Shown: positions 53,099 through 63,208, counted from the stretch's first letter. The stretch is 64,000 bases of DNA from Alkalibacillus salilacus (GCF_030812915.1 NZ_JAUSTQ010000010.1:1-64000); one strand, 5' to 3'. Program-made: numbers and translations. Notes: generated from the letters alone by a model not told the origin.

Positions 53099-54613
53099 TT
53101 ATAGCAGTGGTGACAATAAGCGAAAGAATGATTCTGTGACTCGGATCAATATGGAACGTTTATTAAACGAATTAAGATCGATTTCTCGCGACTCGTCAAA
53201 ATCTTGGCGGAAATCTTCTACTAACTTCGCGGTACTATCCGTACGGAATAAAAAGGCATTCACTTCAAAATTTAAATGGAAACTTCGCATATCCATGTTC
53301 GATGTTCCAATTGATGCTAATTCTTCATCAACAATAATAACCTTACTGTGCAAGAATCCTCGGCTATACTCATAAACCTTCACTCCAGCCTCCATCAATT
53401 CTGGATAATAAGAGCGAGAAGCATGATAAACAATTCTCTTATCAGGTACACTTGGCATCATCAAGCGTACATCCACACCACTTAAACTAGCTACTTTCAT
53501 TGCAGTTAAAATATCATCATCAGGTATAAAATATGGCGAAGCAATCCAAATCGACTTTTTTGCTGAAATAATCATAGAGAAATATAATTTCTTTATATTT
53601 TCCCATTGAGTATCTGGTCCATCAGCAATTAACTGAACGCCTCCAGCTTCGCTATGTGTAATCACAATTTCAGGTGAAAGATAATCTTGTGTCAACAAAT
53701 GTTCATCCGTTTCATAATACCAATCTTGTAAAAAGATCAACTGTAATGTTCTAACCGCTTCTCCACGAACAAACAAATGTGTATCTCGCCATTCACCGAA
53801 ATGAGCATTGCGTCCTAAATACTCATCGCCAATATTCAGCCCACCCATGAAACCTTGTTCACCATCAACCACAATAATTTTGCGGTGATTTCTAAAATTA
53901 ATTCGGCTACCAATAAACGGTAACCTCACTGGTGCAAATGCTTTAAGTTTGACACCCGCATCGCGTAAATCTTGTTTAAAGCTATCCGACAAACGCCAAC
54001 TTCCAACAGCATCATAAAGAAAGCGTACTTCCACGCCTTCTTTGGCCTTATCAATTAACACTTTCTTAATCTCTTGACCAATCTCATCATGTCTAACGAT
54101 GTAATACTCTAAATGTATATGGTGCCTCGCTTTTTTTAAAGCTTCTAAAATAGCTGGAAACTTCTCTGACCCATTCGTTAACACCTGGGTTTGAGAATTG
54201 AAAGAAACAGGTGAATTTCCTAGTTCATGTGCTAGACGGAAGAACATTTTCTGATGATCGCCCATTTGGTTGAGATCTTCTTCTTGAATAGGCCGATGTC
54301 CTTCAATTTTATTAAACGCTTCCTCGTCCTGCTCTTGCTTTTCATCGTAACGTTTTCTTTTTTTATAGTTACGACCAAAAATTAAGTAGAAAAAGAATCC
54401 TAATACAGGAAACGCAGCAAAAACAAGAATCCAATTAATTGTCTGAGAAGGTTGGCGATTTTCAATAAAAATCATAAATCCGATTAAAACTGCTGATATC
54501 GTCACAAAAAGAGAGAACGTCGTAATAATTCGACCTTCCCAAATTACGTAGGACAAATACCCAGTTGCAAAAACAATCGCAGTAAATACCAGCACTTGAA
54601 TCCATTTCAACAT
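53099..54613 (-). CDS. cls: Cardiolipin synthase, phospholipase D type
   Basis: 504 residues. Two N-terminal membrane helices, then two HKD half-sites: NHRKIIVVDGEQGFMGG and LHSKVIIVDEELASIGT. It joins two phosphatidylglycerol molecules. The start has GAGG upstream. Located between mecA and coiA, where B. subtilis has none. Confidence 0.93.
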   Translation of the reverse strand: MLKWIQVLVFTAIVFATGYLSYVIWEGRIITTFSLFVTISAVLIGFMIFIENRQPSQTINWILVFAAFPVLGFFFYLIFGRNYKKRKRYDEKQEQDEEAFNKIEGHRPIQEEDLNQMGDHQKMFFRLAHELGNSPVSFNSQTQVLTNGSEKFPAILEALKKARHHIHLEYYIVRHDEIGQEIKKVLIDKAKEGVEVRFLYDAVGSWRLSDSFKQDLRDAGVKLKAFAPVRLPFIGSRINFRNHRKIIVVDGEQGFMGGLNIGDEYLGRNAHFGEWRDTHLFVRGEAVRTLQLIFLQDWYYETDEHLLTQDYLSPEIVITHSEAGGVQLIADGPDTQWENIKKLYFSMIISAKKSIWIASPYFIPDDDILTAMKVASLSGVDVRLMMPSVPDKRIVYHASRSYYPELMEAGVKVYEYSRGFLHSKVIIVDEELASIGTSNMDMRSFHLNFEVNAFLFRTDSTAKLVEDFRQDFDESREIDLNSFNKRSILIRVTESFFRLLSPLL

Positions 54614-54875
54614 ATCGTCAAAGCCTCTCTTTTTCCCTCAAGTACATCCCTTTGTTATGTTAATAATCTTAGCGTACAAAATATGTCACATTTTTTCAAC
54701 CAAACAAAATTTTTGTCGATTGGAAATAATAACAATAACACCTAATATTAAGTTCACTTTTCTTATATTTAAGAAATAACCTATTTTTCATTCGATTAAA
54801 CTTTTTTTGACCAAATCAGAACACTTTAGTTTGAAATTGCCAAGTTTAATTCACACCGCCTTAACCGCTTATAAA
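54614..54875. other. Intergenic stretch between cls and mecA
   Basis: It must carry the cls promoter. A+T-rich; I see no array, hairpin or extra gene in it other than the mecA terminator at its end. Confidence 0.3.
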
Positions 54876-54913
54876 TTTAAAAAAGCAAGCTTGCCTACTT
54901 ACAAGCTTGCTTT
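54876..54913 (-). terminator. Terminator of mecA
   Basis: A 12-bp perfect stem (54882-54893 with 54902-54913), with a T-rich tail on the minus strand. Confidence 0.85.
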
Positions 54914-54917
54914 ATAG

Positions 54918-55613
54918 TTATTCAAAATGTGTTCTCAACTGCTTCATAGCATCATCTTCAAATATTTCTACACCATATTCTGTTAGATAGTGTTTCGTCA
55001 TGGCGGACTCTTCACCAAATTCAAGCAAACGACTGATATAATCTTCCTGCTCATCTTCACTTAAGAAGCCATTTGGAAAGCCGACATGGATGAAATACTG
55101 GTCGTCAAATGCAAATAGTCGATCCGTTACAAAGCGTGTATCTTGAACTGATTGACTTAATGAAATCGCATCTTCAATGTCATTAAATGTAACCATTAAT
55201 GTTAGATCATCATCAAGATGTTTTTTCTTCTTTTTCTTTTGACCTTTGTTATCGTTTGATGCTTTTGAATCTTTTGAGAAACTTTGGTCCATAAAGTTCT
55301 CTAGCTCGTGTGTCACACCTTGACCATTCGGATCATCAGCGTCTGGTAGTTCTAACTTGTTACCATCTTTAGAGATCTGTGCCTTAGTTACAACAATTTC
55401 TAACCCTTTATCCATTGCCTGAACTTGGATCCATAATGGGCCATCAACACTAAAGTCTTCATGATCATTAACTTCATCCATCATATCCCAAAATAATTCT
55501 TCGCCTTTTTCTCGGTTATACCAAATATCTTCGCGTGTGAAACCACGCTCTTCAATATCTTGATATGATATATAAAATTTTAATGTGTTTTCATTAATTC
55601 TTTCTATTTCCAT
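54918..55613 (-). CDS. mecA: Adaptor protein MecA
   Basis: 231 residues. N-terminal substrate-binding part (MEIERINENTLKFYISYQDIEERGFTREDIWYNREKGEELFWDMMDE) and C-terminal ClpC-binding domain (LMVTFNDIEDAISLSQSV...LFAFDDQYFIHVGFP). It targets ComK and others to ClpCP. A Lys/Asp-rich linker (about 115-140) joins the two. Slightly longer than B. subtilis MecA. Confidence 0.95.
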   Translation of the reverse strand: MEIERINENTLKFYISYQDIEERGFTREDIWYNREKGEELFWDMMDEVNDHEDFSVDGPLWIQVQAMDKGLEIVVTKAQISKDGNKLELPDADDPNGQGVTHELENFMDQSFSKDSKASNDNKGQKKKKKKHLDDDLTLMVTFNDIEDAISLSQSVQDTRFVTDRLFAFDDQYFIHVGFPNGFLSEDEQEDYISRLLEFGEESAMTKHYLTEYGVEIFEDDAMKQLRTHFE

Positions 55614-55914
55614 TGTTTTTCCTCTCCCTTCTTACCTTTAAATACTACTTGGGAAGGACTTACCCTATTATCTTAATATAACAATACCCGAAAGTCATCG
55701 CCTTCAATCATGTCATAAAGATTTCGTCTTAATCATAATTTATGTTAAGTCCAATTTTTTTGAAAATGTTTTTGACTAGCTTTTTCAAAATTCCATGTTC
55801 GCCCGAATGTGAAACAAGCTGTCCCACAATTCAAACAACGATGATTTTCTGTATTTAATCCATAATTGTAAAACATATAGAACTATTTGTCACGCCATAA
55901 AAGGAGGTTTTTTC
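55614..55914. other. Divergent intergenic region between mecA and yjbE
   Basis: It must carry promoters for both genes. I looked for a manganese yybP-ykoY riboswitch before yjbE and did not find its conserved core. No array. Confidence 0.35.
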
Positions 55915-56595
55915 ATGGAATTTTTATTAGAACTAAATTGGGATATAATAAAAGCTTTATTTATTATAATCGGTATCGACTTAATTCTTGGTGGCGACAA
56001 TGCAATCGTAATCGCCATGGCTAGTCGAAAACTGCCTGATCACCTTCAACAAAAAGCAATCGTTTTCGGAACCATACTAGCAATTGCCTTTCGTTTTATT
56101 CTTGCGACAATCGCCATATTTTTATTAACGATGCCTTATGTTCAATTAATAGGTGGTCTACTTTTATTCTACATTGCTACCCAGCTATTACGCGACCAAG
56201 ATGCTCACGATCATCCAGATATTCAATCATCAACAACTTTTCTAGGCGCTGTAAAGACCATTATCATTGCTGATGTTGTGATGGGCTTTGATAATGTACT
56301 GGCAATTTCAGCTGCAGCAAATCAAAATATTGCCCTCATTTTATTCGGTTTGATCATCTCTGTACCACTCATTATCTTTGGTAGCCAAATTATTCTTAAG
56401 CTTATGAAGCGATATCCTTTTATGATTTATCTTGGCGCAAGTTTATTAGCCTATACAAGCGCAGAGTTAATTTTAAAAGAAGAAAAAATCGAAGCTGTTT
56501 GGACAAGCATTCCTTATCATGCCCTCACATGGCCACTATTCATGGTTATACTTGTATTATTCATAGGCTACCTCAGTAGAAAACCAGCTGTATAG
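55915..56595 (+). CDS. yjbE: TerC family membrane protein YjbE
   Basis: 226 residues, seven helices. IIGIDLILGGDNAIVIAMASRKLPDHLQQKAIVFGTILAI and VMGFDNVLAISAAANQN are the two acidic TerC motifs that bind metal. The B. subtilis relatives export manganese for secreted proteins. AAAGGAGG precedes the ATG. It sits between mecA and spx as in B. subtilis. Confidence 0.92.
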   Translation: MEFLLELNWDIIKALFIIIGIDLILGGDNAIVIAMASRKLPDHLQQKAIVFGTILAIAFRFILATIAIFLLTMPYVQLIGGLLLFYIATQLLRDQDAHDHPDIQSSTTFLGAVKTIIIADVVMGFDNVLAISAAANQNIALILFGLIISVPLIIFGSQIILKLMKRYPFMIYLGASLLAYTSAELILKEEKIEAVWTSIPYHALTWPLFMVILVLFIGYLSRKPAV

Positions 56596-56604
56596 AAAAG
56601 ACAA

Positions 56605-56638
56605 AAAGCCGAACCATTTGGAAGTCAGGTCCGGCTTT
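56605..56638. terminator. Bidirectional terminator between yjbE and spx
   Basis: The stem aaagccg-acc/ggt-cggcttt with one mismatch and a 12-nt loop. T-rich tail in plus direction and T run before it in minus. Confidence 0.75.
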
Positions 56639-56656
56639 ATTTATATCACTGTAAAC

Positions 56657-57052
56657 TTAATTCACTAAACGTTTTGCTTCTTCTAATTGGAAAGAACGTA
56701 CGTTACGTGGTAAGAATCGACGAATTTCATCTTCGTTATATCCGACTTGTAGACGTTTCTCATCCATAATAATTGGACGACGTAATAAGCCTGGATTTTC
56801 TTGAATTAAGTCAATTAAATCCTTAAGTGGCATTTGATCTAATCCCACGTCTAATTTTTGGAATACCTTAGAACGTTTTGAAACAATCTCGTCAGTTCCA
56901 TCCTCCGTCATACGTAAGATCTCTTTGATTTCGTCTTTTGACAATGTATCTGAGAATATATTACGTTCTTCAAATGGAATCTCGTGTTCCTCTAACCAAG
57001 CTCTCGCTTTACGGCAAGATGTGCAACTTGGTGATGTAAATAACGTTACCAT
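56657..57052 (-). CDS. spx: Transcriptional regulator Spx
   Basis: 131 residues, ArsC-like fold. The redox switch CxxC is in [15 protein letters not shown] and the C-terminal [26 protein letters not shown] are near identical to the B. subtilis protein, including the RNA polymerase alpha contact region. Start at ATG 57052 (AGGAG ten bases upstream) gives the family length; the GTG at 57061 is too close to the ribosome binding site. Regulated in turn by YjbH/ClpXP. Confidence 0.97.
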   Translation of the reverse strand: MVTLFTSPSCTSCRKARAWLEEHEIPFEERNIFSDTLSKDEIKEILRMTEDGTDEIVSKRSKVFQKLDVGLDQMPLKDLIDLIQENPGLLRRPIIMDEKRLQVGYNEDEIRRFLPRNVRSFQLEEAKRLVN

Positions 57053-57143
57053 GCCATTCACTCTCCTTTTATCGGCTTAAGACATGAAACAAATCGATTA
57101 AAATCGATTTAAATTTAGAATTACTCTAATCTAATGTACTTTT

Positions 57144-57172
57144 AGTATACAATAAAACTATGTAATTGAAAA
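57144..57172 (-). promoter_or_regulatory. SigA-type promoter of spx
   Basis: On the minus strand TTTTCA (57167-57172), 17 bp, then TATACT (57144-57149), about 90 bp upstream of spx. B. subtilis spx has several promoters; others may lie in this 500-bp region. Confidence 0.6.
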
Positions 57173-57523
57173 GAGCTCTCAATTAGTTGTAAACAAAAAG
57201 TCACATTTTTAATTTCGCCTTAGTATTGTTTTACCCGTCTTACACAAAATTAAACCTAATTATTTCATATTTTTTATATTAAATCGAACAAAATTAAAAG
57301 CAATATCTCATAAATAAACTTATTTTAAGTAATGGTACGAAAATACGTTCGCTTTAATATCAGTATAACATAAAACAGCTATATGCCATAGGTCTTTTTT
57401 TACACTTACTTATAAGTAGAATGTTAGAGAATGAACTTTATTTCATTGTACTTACATATAATTTTCTCTTTGAAGAACTTTCAAAGTGATACTTAAATAA
57501 TAAGATCTAAAACCACTGAATAC
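57173..57523. other. Intergenic stretch between spx and yjbC
   Basis: Very A+T-rich, with no gene. Together with the spx promoter region this makes a long 5' region, which suggests complex control of spx. A weak 21-bp-like pattern near 57255-57330 was not convincing. Confidence 0.35.
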
Positions 57524-57557
57524 AAAAAGCAGGTCCAGAATTAAGGACCTGCTTTTT
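57524..57557 (-). terminator. Terminator of yjbC
   Basis: A 13-bp perfect stem (57524-57536 with 57545-57557), with T run on the minus strand. It separates yjbC from spx, which are co-transcribed in B. subtilis. Confidence 0.9.
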
Positions 57558-57558
57558 C

Positions 57559-58149
57559 TTATACACCTTTAGGCTCTTTCAATGCATCGAATAAGTCATC
57601 TTTCTGCTCTTTGTCAATCGTCAAAACTTCTTCAACTGGCTGATACGATTCACCATAGATTTCTTGGTCTTTATAAGTATGAATTTCTTCATATAATGTA
57701 CGCATTTGTTCATAAATCATATCTTCTGAAGCCTCATCAGGTGACCAGTACAAAATTTCTAATGTATTGAGTTCATTGGTTGCTAGTGATCGACGCGTAT
57801 ACCCGATAGATTGTGCGTGTTCAAAACCTTCCCGCTGATAAAAGCGTAAACGTTTAGCTGTATCAGTATCTTCATAATCAACTGGTTCAACTTCTAAAAT
57901 AATTGGCTTATTTCGTTCCTTTAATTGATCTAGCAGCTTTTGCCCCATACCTTGACCGCGTGCTTTTGGTGATACGTAAACATAATCAATAAAAATAAAG
58001 GCCTCAAATTCAGCATACATCATCACGTGGTGGTCGCCTTCTTCTTTATAATAAACATCGCTTCGTTCTTTTAATAAACGCTCCATATGTTCCTTAGATT
58101 TCATTTCTTCAACCGGAAAGTATTCATTTAACTTTTCATACCAGTTCAT
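57559..58149 (-). CDS. yjbC: YjbC, GNAT family acetyltransferase
   Basis: 196 residues. MNWYEKLNEYFPVEEMKSKEHMERLLKERSDVY matches YjbC from its first residue; the acetyl-CoA loop is VSPKARGQGMGQKLLDQLKE. ATG 58149 follows GAAGGAG; the longer frame to 58200 has no support. The C-terminal acidic tail is unlike other GNATs. Confidence 0.92.
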   Translation of the reverse strand: MNWYEKLNEYFPVEEMKSKEHMERLLKERSDVYYKEEGDHHVMMYAEFEAFIFIDYVYVSPKARGQGMGQKLLDQLKERNKPIILEVEPVDYEDTDTAKRLRFYQREGFEHAQSIGYTRRSLATNELNTLEILYWSPDEASEDMIYEQMRTLYEEIHTYKDQEIYGESYQPVEEVLTIDKEQKDDLFDALKEPKGV

Positions 58150-58439
58150 AAATCTGCTCCTTCTTCGTTTTGTTATGTTTAGCGTTCGTTTTATATCCAA
58201 TCTTTATTATATAGTTTTGGAAAAATTGTGTTAAACGGCATAGAGAGAGAATAATCAAGATTAAATGCCGTTTGTCACGACTGCTTACCCTTCAACTGAT
58301 TATCCCTTAAATATACAGCTATAAACGTACACATTCATTAAAATAGAACAAATTTGCTTGTAGAATTATCTTAAATACAAAATAAACGTTGTATTCTAGG
58401 CTCTGTTACGCTACTGTGATGATGAACTAAACCCTACAA
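58150..58439. other. Intergenic stretch upstream of yjbC
   Basis: It must carry the yjbC promoter. A GGCTCTGTTAC string at 58399-58409 resembles one end of the MITE at 24531, but with no partner end. Confidence 0.3.
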
Positions 58440-58515
58440 GTTTTGAAATTACTTTTCTTAGTTATTAAATAAATCCCCCGATTTATTTAATAACTTCACG
58501 AACTATTGAAATGCA
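58440..58515. repeat. 21-bp periodic array (array 11)
   Basis: Four cores begin at 58440, 58461, 58482 and 58503, exactly 21 bp apart (GTTTTGAAATTAC, GTTATTAAATAAA, TTTATTTAATAAC, CTATTGAAATGCA). Spacers are unrelated. It lies beyond the terminator of the DUF4015 gene. Confidence 0.75.
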
Positions 58516-58517
58516 TT

Positions 58518-58547
58518 CAAAAAAAGCCTTGGCAACTGCCAAGGCTT
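58518..58547 (-). terminator. Terminator of the DUF4015 hydrolase gene
   Basis: A 10-bp perfect stem (58524-58533 with 58538-58547), with T run on the minus strand. Confidence 0.9.
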
Positions 58548-58555
58548 ACTAATCA

Positions 58556-59773
58556 TTATTTCGGATCAAAATTTGTTCCTTCTGTATAGTTATTATTTGC
58601 ATTCCATAATAAATATTCGTAAATCCCGTTCTCGTATAAAGCTTCGATTTGGGCTGTTACTTCATCAGCTCCATACTTGAATGTATTACCTGAAGAATAT
58701 AACCAAGATGCTGTAAAGTCTTGCAACCACGGACGAGAAGTTGGTGCATCATCTAATTCACCTAACAACTCATTCTCTGATTTAGCATACTTATTCACGA
58801 GATTATATGGCTCACGGTCAGGTTCACTAATACCAAAGTATGGCGTCCAATGACTAGGATAAATCATTGAAGAAATGACATCGACATTTTCCGAAATACC
58901 AAGGAAGTTCTGACCAATTCCAGGTGCATCACCAATTGTTGCCGTATAACCAAATATATCAACGGACACATCAATATCATACGCCTCTAACTCTTCATAA
59001 GCATATTCCACAAATTCATTAACTGCTGTCACGCGTTCACGGACATTATCTAAGCTTGCATCATCATAATCACCGCGAGAATAATTTAATTCTTCGTCCC
59101 GATGTTCAAATCCTTCTGGAAAACGAACATAATCAAACTGAATTTCTTGGAAACCTAATTCAGCAGCATCCTTAGCGACCTCTATGTTATAGTCCCAAAC
59201 ATCCTTAACAAATGGATTCACAAACGCCTCATTCCGTCCATTCTTCCAAACATCGCCACCTTCTTTAAATGACCATTCTGGACGTTTCTCAGCTAAGGCT
59301 GTATCCTTAAATACGACAACACGAGCAATCGGATAAATTTCTTCTTTTTCTAAACGCTCAAGCATCGCACGTGGATCTTTAATATAAGTCTCCGATACAT
59401 CGTGCGCCACGTGATCCTCATTCATCTCATACGTCACTTTCCCATGGTCATCCTTTACATCTATAACCATCGAATTTAGCGGCGTATCATTCACGAGTGA
59501 TACTAACTCATCAAACCGATCGCCACCAGCAGAGTGACCCGTCACATAAATACCCCGTACATTTTCTGGGTATTCAAAGTCTAAACCTGAATCATATACA
59601 AAGCGTGGAACAGGATCAGGAAGTACTTTTTTCTCTAAAGCATGGTCATATGTATGATGAAAAGATACTTTCTCTCCCTCTGATTCACTTCCATCATCCG
59701 CCGCGACCGGATTAACCAACAAAAAAGCCATGACACCCAACAACACCAACACAACAAGCTGATACCTTCTCAT
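58556..59773 (-). CDS. Secreted putative glycoside hydrolase (DUF4015)
   Basis: 405 residues. Signal peptide 1-25 (ending NPVAADD), then a TIM-barrel-like DUF4015 domain: RGIYVTGHSAGGDRFDELVSLVNDTPLNSMVIDVKDDHGKVTYEM, IARVVVFKD, QEIQFDYVRFPEG, and WLQDFTASWL with late YLLWNANNNYTEG. GGGGGA precedes the ATG. Substrate not known; family members are suspected to act on cell-wall or extracellular glycans. The mature protein is acidic. Confidence 0.88.
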   Translation of the reverse strand: MRRYQLVVLVLLGVMAFLLVNPVAADDGSESEGEKVSFHHTYDHALEKKVLPDPVPRFVYDSGLDFEYPENVRGIYVTGHSAGGDRFDELVSLVNDTPLNSMVIDVKDDHGKVTYEMNEDHVAHDVSETYIKDPRAMLERLEKEEIYPIARVVVFKDTALAEKRPEWSFKEGGDVWKNGRNEAFVNPFVKDVWDYNIEVAKDAAELGFQEIQFDYVRFPEGFEHRDEELNYSRGDYDDASLDNVRERVTAVNEFVEYAYEELEAYDIDVSVDIFGYTATIGDAPGIGQNFLGISENVDVISSMIYPSHWTPYFGISEPDREPYNLVNKYAKSENELLGELDDAPTSRPWLQDFTASWLYSSGNTFKYGADEVTAQIEALYENGIYEYLLWNANNNYTEGTNFDPK

Positions 59774-59892
59774 GATTTATTCCCCCAGATGTTTTCTCTA
59801 TATATTCTATTATAATCTGTTTTACACACGTTTTGTTGAAAAACTATAAATTTTTTCAATTAAATTTTTGTGACTAATCGATGATATAAAAC

Positions 59893-59921
59893 TTGCAGGA
59901 TTGAATGATGTTGCCTATAAT
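59893..59921 (+). promoter_or_regulatory. SigA-type promoter of trpS
   Basis: TTGCAG (59893-59898), 17 bp, then TATAAT (59916-59921), about 20-25 bp before the T-box leader. Confidence 0.8.
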
Positions 59922-59943
59922 ATAGACAATTACATAGTTATTG

Positions 59944-60157
59944 CGCAATGAACGAGGATTGTACGACTAAACCGCTATCGACAGTGAGTCTGGTGAGTGA
60001 GAACAGGCGTTAAGTTTTGTTGGAAATTGGGCCTCCGGAGCTGATTTATTCCGTGTAGCGAACGATACATCGCTTACTTAAGTGACCTTTAATAAGGTAA
60101 CAAGGGTGGCACCGCGATTCCATTCGTCCCTTTTCTTTGGGAGAGTGGATTTTTTTA
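59944..60157 (+). promoter_or_regulatory. T-box leader of trpS with terminator
   Basis: The T-box sequence AAGGGTGGCACCGCG lies at 60102-60116 and pairs with uncharged tRNA. A terminator hairpin with T run follows (about 60119-60156). The specifier codon is probably TGG in the GTTGGAAATTGG region (about 60019-60030), fitting tryptophan. Transcription of trpS is therefore induced by lack of charged tRNA-Trp. Confidence 0.9.
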
Positions 60158-60160
60158 TGA

Positions 60161-61180
<1,020 letters not shown>

Positions 61181-61185
61181 ACATG

Positions 61186-61216
61186 AAAATCCCGCGAATA
61201 CGAGCGGGATTTTTTA
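61186..61216 (+). terminator. Terminator of trpS
   Basis: A 9-bp perfect stem (61187-61195 with 61204-61212), with T run. Confidence 0.9.
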
Positions 61217-61228
61217 CATTCTATAGAG

Positions 61229-61346
61229 ATTGTTAGACAATTTCGTGTGATTGTCTAACAATTTGGACACTTTGTCTAACAATCTAAACACATTATCTAA
61301 CAACTACAGAGAAATGTTAGATAATCATAGTGATTTGTTAAATACT
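61229..61346. repeat. 21-bp periodic array (array 12)
   Basis: Six cores begin at 61229, 61250, 61271, 61292, 61313 and 61334, exactly 21 bp apart. ATTGTTAGACAAT and ATTGTCTAACAAT are exact reverse complements. Spacers are unrelated. The last core contains part of the stop codon of the 63-residue gene. Confidence 0.85.
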
Positions 61347-61536
61347 ATGTACTCAACTTCGGTTTTATTATAATACTAAACCTTACAAGCGCCTCAATCA
61401 CAAACGATCCACCTAACACGGCATAAACTAACGATTCAGATACTCCACTCCATGCTAAATATAACCAAGCAATTCCAAGGATGAAAATAAAGCTGTGAAA
61501 GATGAGATCAAACATAAGAAAACCCCTTGAATTCAT
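61345..61536 (-). CDS. Small membrane protein
   Basis: 63 residues with two hydrophobic helices (FDLIFHSFIFILGIAWLYLAW and ESLVYAVLGGSFVIEALVRFSIII). GGAGGG precedes the ATG. No family recognised. Confidence 0.6.
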   Translation of the reverse strand: MNSRGFLMFDLIFHSFIFILGIAWLYLAWSGVSESLVYAVLGGSFVIEALVRFSIIIKPKLST

Positions 61537-61627
61537 ATAAACCCTCCTAGTAATATTTTACAATCGTAATCACAATCAATCAACTAAATGTGTTAAAATT
61601 CAGATATAAATCTGATGGGGGGTATCT

Positions 61628-61963
61628 ATGAAATATTGTAAAAGCTGTCAAAAACCAATCGATTACTTTAAACTAGTCGACTTAACACTTCCACCCTTGG
61701 ACCGGGAAAAGCTAATTCATTGTTCATATTGTAGAACGAGTTATCGACTGACAACTGCATCATTCTTCACATGGTTAATTATAATTGTTACCTTTTTATC
61801 AATTTCTTTTTTTGCATTTAGCATCGTATTCTATCATTATTCTTTCTATAATATGCTGGCAGAAACGTTCGTCTTCGCATTTGCCATGTCAGGCTGTTTA
61901 GCACTCACCTCACCCCTATTCTTACGTTACAAATCAGGCGCTCACTTTAATGAAACCATCTAA
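61628..61963 (+). CDS. CXXC-20-CXXC zinc-ribbon membrane protein
   Basis: 111 residues. CKSCQKP at the start and CSYCRT near residue 32 form one zinc ribbon, then two membrane helices. This is the small Bacillaceae family with two CXXC pairs about 20 residues apart. Function unknown. GGGGGG precedes the ATG. Confidence 0.75.
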   Translation: MKYCKSCQKPIDYFKLVDLTLPPLDREKLIHCSYCRTSYRLTTASFFTWLIIIVTFLSISFFAFSIVFYHYSFYNMLAETFVFAFAMSGCLALTSPLFLRYKSGAHFNETI

Positions 61964-61966
61964 AAA

Positions 61967-61994
61967 AGTGATGAGCTTATTCAGCTCATCACTT
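61967..61994. terminator. Terminator of yjbA (and possibly the zinc-ribbon gene)
   Basis: A 12-bp perfect stem with a 5-nt loop. The minus strand has a T run after it; the plus strand does not. It overlaps the last codons of yjbA. Confidence 0.8.
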
Positions 61995-62744
61995 CTCCAA
62001 CACATTCTTCTTCTGCTGCTCCATTTCCCATAACCGCTCAAAAAACGGCTGACCTTTTGCCATTTTTTCACATATTTCATTATGTTTCGTTCCCCAACCA
62101 TGTTTCGCAGCATCCACCAAATAGGTGTATCCTTCGTCAAAAGTCATTTCCTGAATGCGACTGTACTCCTCTGGGCGCCATTCTGTTAACCAATACCGTA
62201 ATTCATCAAGTCTTCCAGATTGACCAATTTGATCAATCATCAACATTAATAAATGTTTAAGTTGACGTTCTTTACGCGTTAAACCCGTCATATATTTCGG
62301 TTCAAGTGATAATAAGTGACTTGTGACGGATTTCCGCTTAGGTTTAAATGAAAAATCTTGAGGTGTCTTATGTGAAATCAAGTCTAAGATCAATCGTTCC
62401 TGACGTGGAATCACCCGGCTTTTTCGGACCGGAATTTGATAGCCCAGTGTATCCACTACAAGCACATGTTCATTGTCTGTGATGACAAAACAATAATCTA
62501 ACGCAAGCCTTTTATGTTTTTTCTTTAAATAACCCCTTTTATAAACAGCATCTAATAAGGATTTCGGTAAATCGGACATATCGTTTTCTATGTAATCAAA
62601 AAGTGCTTGCGTCACATAAACAACTGGTACTTGATCCAATAATTCAATCGAATCTTGCTTGCGCCATTCATAAAAATGGCACACATTATAACCGTTTTCC
62701 TCACCTTCAAACCAGTTCACCCAAATATCATGAACATAGATCAT
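61989..62744 (-). CDS. yjbA: YjbA family protein (UPF0736)
   Basis: 251 residues, UPF0736: YVHDIWVNWFEGEENGYNVCHFYEWRKQDSIELLDQVPVVYV at the N-terminus and LRYWLTEWRPEEYSRIQEMTFDEGYTYLVDAAKHGWGTKHNEICEKM at the C-terminus. Function unknown. It occupies the B. subtilis position between fabF and trpS. Start at ATG 62744 (GAGGG six bases upstream) or the ATG at 62750. Confidence 0.9.
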   Translation of the reverse strand: MIYVHDIWVNWFEGEENGYNVCHFYEWRKQDSIELLDQVPVVYVTQALFDYIENDMSDLPKSLLDAVYKRGYLKKKHKRLALDYCFVITDNEHVLVVDTLGYQIPVRKSRVIPRQERLILDLISHKTPQDFSFKPKRKSVTSHLLSLEPKYMTGLTRKERQLKHLLMLMIDQIGQSGRLDELRYWLTEWRPEEYSRIQEMTFDEGYTYLVDAAKHGWGTKHNEICEKMAKGQPFFERLWEMEQQKKNVLEK

Positions 62745-62815
62745 CGTCATCCCTCACTTTGACGTTTTTCCATTTATGCTCATTATCACCAAGTGACACA
62801 TTTTTATTCCTAATT

Positions 62816-63022
62816 TTATGAGCCGAATGGGTTTTTATACATGGCTAACATAATGAAAATAACGCCAACTGGAAGCATGTAGCACTCTGGTCGTTTATAA
62901 ACAAACATTAAAAAATCAATAAAATTCATCCCTACGGGTAAAAAGTTCATATAACCAATTAACGAAACTGCACCTACACATGTAAAACCAAATCCTAAAA
63001 AAAATAAAAACAACGCCCACAT
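62816..63022 (-). CDS. Small membrane protein
   Basis: 68 residues from ATG 63022 (AGGAG eight bases upstream); the frame is open to 63055. Two hydrophobic helices. Located between yjbA and fabF. No family recognised. Confidence 0.6.
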   Translation of the reverse strand: MWALFLFFLGFGFTCVGAVSLIGYMNFLPVGMNFIDFLMFVYKRPECYMLPVGVIFIMLAMYKNPFGS

Positions 63023-63208
63023 ACGTGCATCTCCTATTCTTCGATGCCCGTCCATGGTGTCTGACTAAAATAATTAGGTTATTTCATAATATGATTAAGA
63101 CTTCATAATCATGATAGTTGTATTATAAATAACTACAAGACTTACCAATGAACATCAACTGAATATAACCCAAGCTAATCATGAACAAGCTTAAGAAAAC
63201 ATAAAAAA

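Noticed and set aside
53090-53130. Hairpin at the end of cls as terminator
   Set aside because: The stem around 53091-53115 has no T run on either strand.
55614-55914. Manganese (yybP-ykoY) riboswitch before yjbE
   Set aside because: I found no conserved core.
57255-57330. 21-bp array upstream of spx
   Set aside because: A+T-rich words recur but steps are irregular.
58399-58409. Second MITE end at GGCTCTGTTAC
   Set aside because: Only 11 bases match; there is no opposite end, so it may be chance.
63060-63130. Another 21-bp array between fabF and the membrane protein
   Set aside because: Three possible cores but weak similarity; not enough to claim.
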